Source: DRYM01 sp964564025
Lineage (GTDB): Archaea; Thermoproteota; Thermoprotei_A; EX4484-217-1
Direction: 5' to 3'
Assembly: GCA_964564025.1 (NCBI GenBank)
Contig: CAZLZO010000002.1
Location: 1 to 64,000, forward strand
Length of the DNA: 64,000 bases
The position numbers and the translations under genes were made by a program. How positions within the stretch are numbered: position 1 is the first letter of the stretch; each line of letters starts with the position of its first letter. The notes under the pieces are model-generated. The model had not been told where the DNA came from. It saw nothing but the letters and a program-made list of their open reading frames with translations, and ran no database searches. Below are positions 57,328-64,000 of this stretch, piece by piece.

Positions 57328-57379
57328 TTGATGAGCGGCGAACCCGCGTCTGAAAGATGATGAAAGCTGGTGCTCGTGA
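57328..57379 (+). ncRNA. Box C/D sRNA candidate 11 (tRNA guides on both sides)
   Basis: C box TTGATGA (57328-57334), guide ending GCGAACCCGCGT, D' CTGA (57350-57353), 3-nt spacer, C' ATGATGA (57357-57363), 12-nt guide AAGCTGGTGCTC, D-like GTGA (57376-57379). Flanks CCTA/TAGG and GAG/CTC can close the RNA with a bulge. The first guide pairs with ACGCGGGUUCG (T-arm, nucleotide 51); the second complements GAGCACCAGCUU, which fits the D-stem/anticodon-stem junction of a tRNA, with A26 at the methylation position. Confidence 0.78.
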
Positions 57380-57403
57380 TAGGCTCTTAAAGGTGTCTAT
57401 GTC

Positions 57404-58765
57404 ATGGAAAGCTATGAGAATTTTGATGTTGTAGTTGTTGGAGGTGGTGTTGCAGGTCTTTTTTATTCCCGACTTGTTGCGGAAAAAGGGTTTTCAGTAG
57501 CTTTAGTTGAAATGAAGCCTCTGGACAAAATAGGAGAGAAGGTATGTGGTGATGCGATAAGTAAAGAGTATTTTAAAAAGCTTGGTCTTAAAGAGCCTTC
57601 AGGTAATGAAGTAGAAAATGTTGTTAAAGGTATAGAAATTATAGCACCTGACGAAAAACATAGTTTACTGGTTAAAGGCGAAGGTTACGAACTAAATAGG
57701 AAGATTTTTGGACAAAGACTTTTAAGAGAAGCCATTTCTAGGGGTGTTCTTGTCTACGATAATAGTTTCGCTAAAAAACCTATTTTAGAAAAAGGTCTCG
57801 TTAAAGGAGTCCTAATTTATGATGGGAAAGCTAAGAGGAATAGAGTGTTAGAAGGAAAAATAATTGTTGACGCATCAGGTGTCGCGGCTGTAATAAGAAA
57901 CATGCTGCCCGAAGACTGGTGGGTGTCTGAGAAACTTAGTTACGAAGATGCAGCAATAGCATATAGGGAGATAAGGATTTTAAGTATGGATATTGAAAGA
58001 TCAGAATATCTTAGAATATATTTATCTCCGAAAATAGCTCCTGGAGGTTACTGGTGGTTTTTCCCTAAGGGTAAAAATAAGGTTAATGTCGGATTAGGTG
58101 TTCAGGGAGGTGTTGATAACCCTAGCCCTATAGAGAATTTTAGAACATACATTTTACCTAGAGACGAATTTAGAAATTCAAAATTAGTTCATGCTGGAGG
58201 AGGTATTGTACCTACGAGACGTCCTCTCAGAACCCTAGTTTACTCTAATTTCATTGCAATAGGGGATGCCGCCTTTACGGCCAATCCAATACATGGAGGT
58301 GGTATAGGTTCATCGCTGATTTCAGCTTGGGCTGCAGCTAAAGCATCAATAGAATCTCTAGAAAAGGGAGAGATTACAATAGAATCTCTTTGGCCTGCTA
58401 ATAAACTGTACATAGAAAACTACGGGGCAAAACAAGCTTCTCTCGATATTCTTAGATTATTTCTGCAAAAACTTAGCGATGAAGATTTAACATTTATAAT
58501 TAAGAAAAAGGTTATTTCAGATGTTGAACTTCTGGAAATAAGCACAACAGGTAATCTAAGAGTAAGTATTGCTGAAAAAATAATTAGTGCACTAAAATTT
58601 GTAAGTCGACCTAGCTTACTTTTAAAGCTCAAGAGTTTAGCAGACTATATGAATAAAGTAAAGAAACATTACTATAGGTACCCTGAAAATCCAAGATTTT
58701 TACCTAAATGGGAAAAAGAACTATTAAAAATATATAATGAGTTTAAAGCAAAAATAAGCCAGTAA
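57404..58765 (+). CDS. Geranylgeranyl reductase family flavoprotein
   Basis: 453 aa. FAD-binding VVVGGGVAGLFYSRLVAEKG (residues 10-29), then VCGDAISKEYF with the active-site cysteine typical of archaeal reductases, WWFFPKGKNKVNVGLGVQGG, and the second FAD motif IGDAAFTANPIHGGGIG. It saturates the isoprenoid chains of archaeal membrane lipids. A second possible role in quinone chains cannot be excluded. Confidence 0.93.
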   Translation: MESYENFDVVVVGGGVAGLFYSRLVAEKGFSVALVEMKPLDKIGEKVCGDAISKEYFKKLGLKEPSGNEVENVVKGIEIIAPDEKHSLLVKGEGYELNRKIFGQRLLREAISRGVLVYDNSFAKKPILEKGLVKGVLIYDGKAKRNRVLEGKIIVDASGVAAVIRNMLPEDWWVSEKLSYEDAAIAYREIRILSMDIERSEYLRIYLSPKIAPGGYWWFFPKGKNKVNVGLGVQGGVDNPSPIENFRTYILPRDEFRNSKLVHAGGGIVPTRRPLRTLVYSNFIAIGDAAFTANPIHGGGIGSSLISAWAAAKASIESLEKGEITIESLWPANKLYIENYGAKQASLDILRLFLQKLSDEDLTFIIKKKVISDVELLEISTTGNLRVSIAEKIISALKFVSRPSLLLKLKSLADYMNKVKKHYYRYPENPRFLPKWEKELLKIYNEFKAKISQ

Positions 58766-58790
58766 TAAGTGTTTTAAGGGGAAGCATATC

Positions 58791-59042
58791 ATGACAATGT
58801 ATTGGGAAAGGTGCCATACCTGTGGACGTTATATGCCAACACTAACATGCTGGCTTCATCCAGAGAGACAAGTTTGTTCTTCGTGTTGCTTAATGTGTTC
58901 TGAAAGAAATCGTTGTCCAAAACCTGTATGGTTCTCTGAACTTAAGCTGAAGAGTATGGAAGAAGTTACGGTGAAGGAAAAGAAAGTAGCAGAGGAAAAG
59001 ATTCAGAAGGTTCTTGAGGAGCTTTTGGGTAAGTTAGAGTAA
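58791..59042 (+). CDS. Small cysteine-rich protein, unknown
   Basis: 83 aa. Nine cysteines in the first 43 residues (CHTCGRYMPTLTC, CSSCCLMCSERNRC) can bind two zinc ions or a cluster. The C-terminal half is a charged coiled-coil-like helix (MEEVTVKEKKVAEEKIQKVLEELLGKLE). Follows the geranylgeranyl reductase by 25 bp. I do not recognise the family; a zinc-binding adaptor is possible. Confidence 0.7.
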   Translation: MTMYWERCHTCGRYMPTLTCWLHPERQVCSSCCLMCSERNRCPKPVWFSELKLKSMEEVTVKEKKVAEEKIQKVLEELLGKLE

Positions 59043-59046
59043 ATAG

Positions 59047-59808
59047 TCATGCTTGAGCTCTAGGTGCTACCCAGTAAACTAAGGTTCCTCCTCCCGGAAC
59101 ATCAAAGGTCACTTTCATAGGCATTGATGAACCGAATTCTAAAGTTACTGTTTCAGAAGCAGCAATGGCCTTTAATGTTATTTCCAATAAGTCTATTCCA
59201 TAAGTGGATCTGACTTCAGATTCCTCAACCATTAAGGATATTAACGGCCTGTCAAGTCTCATAATATTGTAGTATTCTTTTTGAGGAGTTATTGTTTTTG
59301 CTTCCAGCTTGTCGGAAGTCGCTATGAACTCTATTTCATCACCTACTATTTTTGCATCCTTAATTATGTTTTTGAAATCATCACTAACCATTCTAACTAT
59401 TGCAGGAAGCTTCAGCTTAGGCTCAGGTAATTTCTCTATTACACCTTCCTTAAGCTGAACATAGAATGTTCTTTTATAGCCAAGTTTCTTATCAATAAAC
59501 GTCATTCTTAACCTTCTATTCTCTTTTTCAAGGACAAGCTCAACCATATCATTTCTTGAACCCCTTCTAGCTGTCCTATTGAATTCATCACTACTTACGA
59601 TAAACGTTGTTTCTTCTGGGCACTCAAATTCGTCGAAAGCTAATGATGGAATATTTAATGATATCATAGTTGTTTTATCGGGACTCAATGTTTTAACAAA
59701 TAAGCCATTCTCATTCACTGTAAATGGGATTTCATCGGCAATTTTAGCTAATGTCTGGGCTATATACTTAAATTTCGACGCCGAAGGATAGAGTGCTCTA
59801 AAACTCAT
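59047..59808 (-). CDS. pcn: DNA polymerase sliding clamp (PCNA)
   Basis: 253 aa, typical archaeal PCNA: FKYIAQTLAKIADEIPFTVNENGLFVKTLSPDKTTMISLNIP, FDEFECPEETTFIVSSDEFNRTARRGSRND, and the end LEFGSSMPMKVTFDVPGGGTLVYWVAPRA. It forms a ring that holds polymerases and FEN1 on DNA. Crenarchaea often have three paralogues; only one is seen here. AT-rich GTAAATATTC about 25 bp upstream may be its TATA box. Confidence 0.97.
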   Translation of the reverse strand: MSFRALYPSASKFKYIAQTLAKIADEIPFTVNENGLFVKTLSPDKTTMISLNIPSLAFDEFECPEETTFIVSSDEFNRTARRGSRNDMVELVLEKENRRLRMTFIDKKLGYKRTFYVQLKEGVIEKLPEPKLKLPAIVRMVSDDFKNIIKDAKIVGDEIEFIATSDKLEAKTITPQKEYYNIMRLDRPLISLMVEESEVRSTYGIDLLEITLKAIAASETVTLEFGSSMPMKVTFDVPGGGTLVYWVAPRAQA

Positions 59809-59913
59809 TTCTACTACACCACACTCTAGAATATTTACAAACCAAACTTTATAATGTTACTTTTGACTAGAATATCCGTAAGGAGTTCTAAACAGATCTA
59901 GGAGGTATGGTAT

Positions 59914-60303
59914 ATGTCTAAGGAAATTACGTTAAAAGTTATGTTGGGAAACTACAAATATGTTGAGCTTCCTTTAGAGGATTCTGAAGAATTTTTACAA
60001 ATACTTTCTAAAAGGTTTCCAAATAAAGATAGGGATATTAAGGAGGTACTTAGGATCATACGTAATTTCGATGTATTTTACGAAATAGCTCGTAAGAAGT
60101 TTAAAAACTATATTCTAATACCTCATGATACAAGCGATATGCTTAAAAAAACGGTTCTCTTCGATAAAGTGAAGCTTCTTATTGGTGAAAATGGTAGAAA
60201 GAAAGTGGGTTTAATTTTTGACCGCTCAATTCCCCTTGAAAATGTTATGAAAGTGTTAGAGGAGTTAGGTTATAGTGTAAACGTTGTTAAAAGCGAACTG
60301 TAA
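59914..60303 (+). CDS. Protein of unknown function between pcn and rpo13
   Basis: 129 aa behind AGGAGGT. Alpha/beta, charged (KFKNYILIPHDTSDMLKKTVLFDKVKLLIGENGRKK). No motif recognised. It is divergent from pcn and convergent with the Rpo13-like gene. The spacing and strong ribosome site argue for a real gene; its function is unclear. Confidence 0.68.
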   Translation: MSKEITLKVMLGNYKYVELPLEDSEEFLQILSKRFPNKDRDIKEVLRIIRNFDVFYEIARKKFKNYILIPHDTSDMLKKTVLFDKVKLLIGENGRKKVGLIFDRSIPLENVMKVLEELGYSVNVVKSEL

Positions 60304-60311
60304 TTAATAAG

Positions 60312-60560
60312 CTATCCTTTCCTTTTCCTTCGAGCCTTTACCTTAATTTTCTTTCGCTCAAGCTTAGTTATATCCTGAAGCGTTGCCTCTCCTCTAAGCA
60401 TTTTTTCCCAGAGCTCCGTTATTTCCACAAAGAATTCTAAATCTTGCACGGAAAGTTCTTCACCATATTCCTCTTCTTCGACAATTTCCTCTTCTTTTAC
60501 TGGAGCTTCTTCGGTTTTTTCTTCGACAATTTCTCCTTCAGACAAAAATGGAACCCCCAA
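60312..60560 (-). CDS. rpo13: Candidate RNA polymerase subunit Rpo13
   Basis: 82 aa, TTG start. The acidic N-terminus (KTEEAPVKEEEIVEEEEYGEE) is followed by a helix-turn-helix-like core LSVQDLEFFVEITELWEKML and RGEATLQDITKLE, then a basic tail (RKKIKVKARRKRKG). This acidic-HTH-basic order and the LSxQDxE...TExWxxxL pattern match Sulfolobus Rpo13 as I remember it. Rpo13 is a crenarchaeal RNAP subunit near the jaw/downstream DNA. Assignment is by pattern, not alignment. Confidence 0.72.
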   Translation of the reverse strand: MGVPFLSEGEIVEEKTEEAPVKEEEIVEEEEYGEELSVQDLEFFVEITELWEKMLRGEATLQDITKLERKKIKVKARRKRKG

Positions 60561-60622
60561 TAATGAATAACGAGGTTAGGATCGAGGAAATAGTAGTTTG
60601 TAAGGATATTTAAAAACCTTGT

Positions 60623-62437
60623 TCAACTTGAAACATCTATTCTAACTACGATAGGGTCATTCACTACACTATCTTTAATTATAGCATGAAACATCGGTAA
60701 ATAGTATAATGCTTTTCTCACCATATCATATCTGTTATCAGTAACGAATCCGGCAAATGTTTTAGCTATATAATCTAAATTCTCCGGCTCTGAAAGTTTG
60801 AAAGATATTTTAGTGACTGCATTTGCAACTATGGATTCATCGATGTCCAATGGTTGCTGAGTTATAACTACAAAGCCTATACCATATTTTCTACTTTCCA
60901 TCATTAGTTTTGCTACAAGCGATGGTTCAACTCCCCTCCTGCATAGCCTATGAGCTTCATCTATTACTATGTAGTTTAGAAGTCTTCGTTTCTCTCCAGT
61001 AGCGTACATTTTGTGAGCTATTTTTCTAAGAACCGTTTCAGCGAGGATAGATTTAACGTAGTCTCCTGGCAAGTTGGCCATAGCTATTACACTTGGTTTT
61101 TCAAGAAGCTTTTGAAACTCTATTGTGGTGTTTCTAAATATAGTGATGGAGAGCGTTCTTAAATATGGCTTTAAACTTTCATATCTAGCTCTTTCAGCTG
61201 AAGTTCTCGCATATTCTATTCTTTTCTCAACAACCTTCAGTAATGTTTGAAAAGTTGGAGGAGTGTTATTCCAAGATTCCTCATCATCTATTAGTATTCC
61301 CTTTTCCGCATAAGCTTCTTCAATTAAGTCCTCAAGAACTGTTCTTTGGAGGTTTCCTAGCTTAAAAACTCTTTGCAGTGTATCAGCTACTTGAACTGTT
61401 CTCTCTCTTGGCGATGCACCATCAAGTTCTAAAGGGTTAATTGATATTTTAGATGCGTCTACAACTACACCATTAAGTTGTTTGATTAAATCTACGTATT
61501 CATTATGAGGATCAAGTATTAACGAAGGAATACTCCATGTAAGGTAGAGTTCTTTCACCAATTTTTTAGCTAAGCTAGACTTACCTGTGCCACTAGTTCC
61601 TGTGATTAATACATGGTAATTAACCTGCATATAAGGGTTAAAAGCGTACTCTTCATCCTCTATTCGCCAATACCATGAGGGTGATTTTGTTGCAGTTATT
61701 CTATTCTTTAACCACTCATTAACAGGTTTACCATAAGTTAACGATGCCACGAGTTTTCCTAAAACAATACCCTCTCTTACGACTTCTAGCCTCTTTCCTC
61801 TTGATATTTCCTTCGGCGGAATATGTATTGAATAGGGTATTAGTATCCATGAGAGAAGAGGCACTAAAATAGTTGCTTGACCTAATTCACGTATAAATAA
61901 TGAGGAAATTAAGACTCCTGTTAAATATATTATTTCGTCAAGTAAAGTTAGTGGTCTTAAAATTATTAATAGTAATGAAAGAAGCATTATTATAAGTACC
62001 TTCTTAGGTTTTATTTCAATGTTAAAACTTCTCCTCTTGATGCTTTCTATGAGAAAATCTCCCTTCTTAATTATGAAGGTCCATGAATAGTACAGTGTTA
62101 TGTAGGTTGCAAATATAGTTAGATAGGTTATAGGGTTTTTTATGAAGGAGTCTATTGAGAATACTAAATAGTATAGTGATGTGCTTCTCACTAAAAATGC
62201 TACGAAAAGCACGTACCTTTTTAAAATGTTCATTCCAAACGTTAATGCTAAGGTGCTTACGAAAGCCAGTGTTGGAGATTCTAAAAGCGTAGCTGTAATT
62301 AGTTGAAATGTTATTATCACCGTATAAAGAATTGGTACTATGATTAAAGAGCCAACATTACTTACTAAAGCTAACAATAGGAATAATGCTACGATGAAAA
62401 CTAAGTTTACTACTAAGATAACTTTATTAATACGCAT
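60623..62437 (-). CDS. Membrane-anchored HerA/FtsK-like ATPase
   Basis: 604 aa. About eight hydrophobic helices in the first 215 residues, then a HerA-type ATPase: Walker A LITGTSGTGKSSLAKKL (about 278-290), ILDPHNEYVDL, Walker B YIVIDEAHRL (about 488-497), and VVITQQPLDID sensor strand with a late arginine region. Soluble HerA works with NurA in DNA end resection; this version has a membrane domain like FtsK/VirB4 and may pump DNA or protein across the membrane. No NurA gene nearby. Confidence 0.85.
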   Translation of the reverse strand: MRINKVILVVNLVFIVALFLLLALVSNVGSLIIVPILYTVIITFQLITATLLESPTLAFVSTLALTFGMNILKRYVLFVAFLVRSTSLYYLVFSIDSFIKNPITYLTIFATYITLYYSWTFIIKKGDFLIESIKRRSFNIEIKPKKVLIIMLLSLLLIILRPLTLLDEIIYLTGVLISSLFIRELGQATILVPLLSWILIPYSIHIPPKEISRGKRLEVVREGIVLGKLVASLTYGKPVNEWLKNRITATKSPSWYWRIEDEEYAFNPYMQVNYHVLITGTSGTGKSSLAKKLVKELYLTWSIPSLILDPHNEYVDLIKQLNGVVVDASKISINPLELDGASPRERTVQVADTLQRVFKLGNLQRTVLEDLIEEAYAEKGILIDDEESWNNTPPTFQTLLKVVEKRIEYARTSAERARYESLKPYLRTLSITIFRNTTIEFQKLLEKPSVIAMANLPGDYVKSILAETVLRKIAHKMYATGEKRRLLNYIVIDEAHRLCRRGVEPSLVAKLMMESRKYGIGFVVITQQPLDIDESIVANAVTKISFKLSEPENLDYIAKTFAGFVTDNRYDMVRKALYYLPMFHAIIKDSVVNDPIVVRIDVSS

Positions 62438-62523
62438 ACTCTACCATGTCCTAGATTAAATTTAAAAGTTATATTTAATTTTTAAGCTTAACTGGAATAC
62501 TCACACTTAGGTTAAGTGAAATA

Positions 62524-64000
62524 ATGCTTAGCAATAAAAACAAACATACTTCAAATGAAGAGAATGTGTTTAGCATACTAAATCCTAAACTCAAAAGTGT
62601 TATTCAAAAATATGGATATTTAGAGCCTACAAAAGTTCAGAGTAAAGCCATACCGCTCATACTCAAAGGCTATAATATATTAATTGTGGCACCGACAGGG
62701 GCAGGAAAAACTGAAGCAGCACTATTTCCCATATACTCGAAAATTATTGAAGAGAACTTTGCAAATGGAATTCAAGCACTTTATATAACACCTCTTAGAG
62801 CCTTAAATAGAGATATTCTGGTAAGAATGGGGAAAATAGCTAAAGACATAGGTTTAAATATAGCTGTAAGACATGGTGATACAACCTACTATTTTAGAAG
62901 AAAGATAGCAGAGAATCCGCCACACTTGCTAATAACAACTCCTGAAACTCTTCACTACCTTCTGGTTCACGCTATTATGAGAAAAGTTCTTAAAAGTATT
63001 AAATGGGTTGTTGTTGATGAAGTAAACGAGTTAATGGGTAGTAAGAGAGGCGTAATACTTTCAGTAGCTTTGGAAAGACTTGTTAAGCTCTGTGGAAGGG
63101 AATTTCAAAGAATAGGGCTTTCAGCGGTTATAGGAAATGTTGAAGCAGCTAAAAGGTTTTTAGGAGGACCTAGATATGTTGAAGTTGTTGAAGTATATTA
63201 TCAGAAGCCATATGAGATTATTGTCGAAGTTCCTCAGCCTACAAGTGAGGATGAAATAATTGCTTTACGTGAAGGCATTTCACCTAGCACCATGGCTAGA
63301 TTAAGAAGAATAGTTGAGATCCTTGAAAAGTCTAAATCAGGTATAGTCTTCACCAACACAAGAGATTTGGCTGAGCTCTTATCCTCAAGATTAAAGAGAA
63401 CATTCAATATTGATGTCGGAGTACATCATGGCAGCTTATCAAGAAATGTTAGATTAACTCTAGAATCAGAATTTAAACAAGGCATCATAAGATACGTGGT
63501 AGCTACATCATCTTTGGAATTAGGTATAGACGTGGGTGAAGTAGATGTAGTGATTCAGTATGGTTCTCCAAGACAGGCAACAAAGCTTCTACAAAGAATA
63601 GGTAGGTCTGGACATAGAGAAACTGAGAAATCGAAAGGCTATGTTATAGCCTTAGCTAACGTAGATGACGCATTAGAATCCCTTGTATTAGCAAGAAGAG
63701 TTATTGATAAAAATTTGGAAAGTGAAAGCACTTATGAAAACCCGCTTGACGTTATAGTTTATGAAACTGCTGGATTGCTTCTTGAATATGGAGAGATCTC
63801 CGTAGACGAGGTCTTTAAGATATTGAGGAGATCTTTCTACTACAGGAAGTTAAGCTATGCTACTCTTATTGAAACATTAAATTTTGCTTCGGCGATAGGT
63901 GTCATTTCTTTTGACGGAAAAATATTAAGGAAAACTAGGAGAACTAAGATTTACTATTATGATGTTTCAATGATACCTGATGTAAGGCATTTCTTAGTTA
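62524..64000 (+). CDS. Second Lhr-type helicase, cut by the window end
   Basis: At least 492 aa, open at 64000. Motifs: TKVQSKAIP, Walker A APTGAGKTE (about 56-64), TPLRALNRD, box II DEVN (about 165-168) rather than DEVH or DEAH, motif III SAVIG rather than SATIG, V TSSLELGIDVGE and VI LQRIGRSGH. It is clearly paralogous to 25309-28158 but diverged in two core motifs. DNA or RNA helicase of the Lhr group; ATPase coupling may differ. Confidence 0.9.
   Translation, partial: MLSNKNKHTSNEENVFSILNPKLKSVIQKYGYLEPTKVQSKAIPLILKGYNILIVAPTGAGKTEAALFPIYSKIIEENFANGIQALYITPLRALNRDILVRMGKIAKDIGLNIAVRHGDTTYYFRRKIAENPPHLLITTPETLHYLLVHAIMRKVLKSIKWVVVDEVNELMGSKRGVILSVALERLVKLCGREFQRIGLSAVIGNVEAAKRFLGGPRYVEVVEVYYQKPYEIIVEVPQPTSEDEIIALREGISPSTMARLRRIVEILEKSKSGIVFTNTRDLAELLSSRLKRTFNIDVGVHHGSLSRNVRLTLESEFKQGIIRYVVATSSLELGIDVGEVDVVIQYGSPRQATKLLQRIGRSGHRETEKSKGYVIALANVDDALESLVLARRVIDKNLESESTYENPLDVIVYETAGLLLEYGEISVDEVFKILRRSFYYRKLSYATLIETLNFASAIGVISFDGKILRKTRRTKIYYYDVSMIPDVRHFLV

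Noticed and set aside
1..64000. CRISPR arrays, rRNA and tRNA genes.
   Set aside because: Reading both strands I found no evenly spaced direct repeats, no rRNA-like stretches, and no T-loop/acceptor arrangement of a tRNA in the gaps.

Overview
The window looks like a chromosomal segment of a hyperthermophilic archaeon of the crenarchaeal (Thermoproteota) side. Seen directly: AT-rich DNA, packed genes, frequent GTG/TTG starts, archaeal TATA boxes, archaeal RadA, Alba, PCNA, an archaeal-type TrpRS, geranylgeranyl reductase and a full-length reverse gyrase. A small acidic/basic protein that looks like RNA polymerase subunit Rpo13 points to Crenarchaeota. I see no rRNA, tRNA, CRISPR array or virus. 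I cannot name the species.

Layout. 1-2.5 kb: an IS607-type element (serine recombinase plus TnpB) sits inside a HAD phosphatase gene, and both halves of that gene flank it. 2.5-9 kb: TRAM protein, two unknown genes, radA, an RHH regulator, DHH phosphoesterase, type IV prepilin peptidase, HIT protein, trpS. 9-14.6 kb: a DUF2258-like protein, a kinase-fold protein, then two radical SAM proteins divergent from a split lipoate ligase (lplA/lplB), a likely lipoate assembly locus. 14.7-19.7 kb: glnA with an operator-like palindrome, a fused moaD-moaE whose best start is ATT, a convergent JAMM peptidase, thrC and a FeoC-like regulator. 20-30 kb: TPR and membrane proteins, a PflX-like radical SAM protein carrying a LAGLIDADG intein in its iron-sulfur motif, and an Lhr-type helicase. 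30-36 kb: reverse gyrase, nnr and alba around a shared palindromic promoter. 36-43 kb: small unknown and zinc-binding proteins, an Ntn asparaginase, a THUMP protein, XPB helicase. 43-51 kb: cutA, gatCAB, a PRTase-type regulator, DUF2070, Mrp/Nbp35. 51-59 kb: PfpI, DUF89, AbrB-ACT, a metallo-beta-lactamase fold protein with an altered motif, YkgJ, DUF72, GT2 and geranylgeranyl reductase. 59-64 kb: PCNA, Rpo13, a membrane-anchored HerA-like ATPase and a second Lhr-type helicase cut by the window end.

The intergenic gaps hold an unusually dense set of box C/D sRNA candidates (about eight good and three weaker). They were recognised by C/C' and D/D' boxes, guides of about 12 nt and closing stems; several overlap the 3' ends of protein genes. 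Three guides from three different sRNAs pair in the same register with the tRNA T-arm, placing tRNA nucleotide 51 at the methylation position. Two further guides fit the tRNA D-arm and the D-arm/anticodon-stem junction. This window therefore seems rich in tRNA-directed 2'-O-methylation guides.

The most unusual items are the precise IS607/TnpB insertion with a reconstructable empty site, a TnpB lacking the usual RuvC-II glutamate and zinc-ribbon cysteines, the MoaD-MoaE fusion beside a JAMM peptidase that could process it, the intein at a cluster cysteine, and the tRNA-directed sRNA set.
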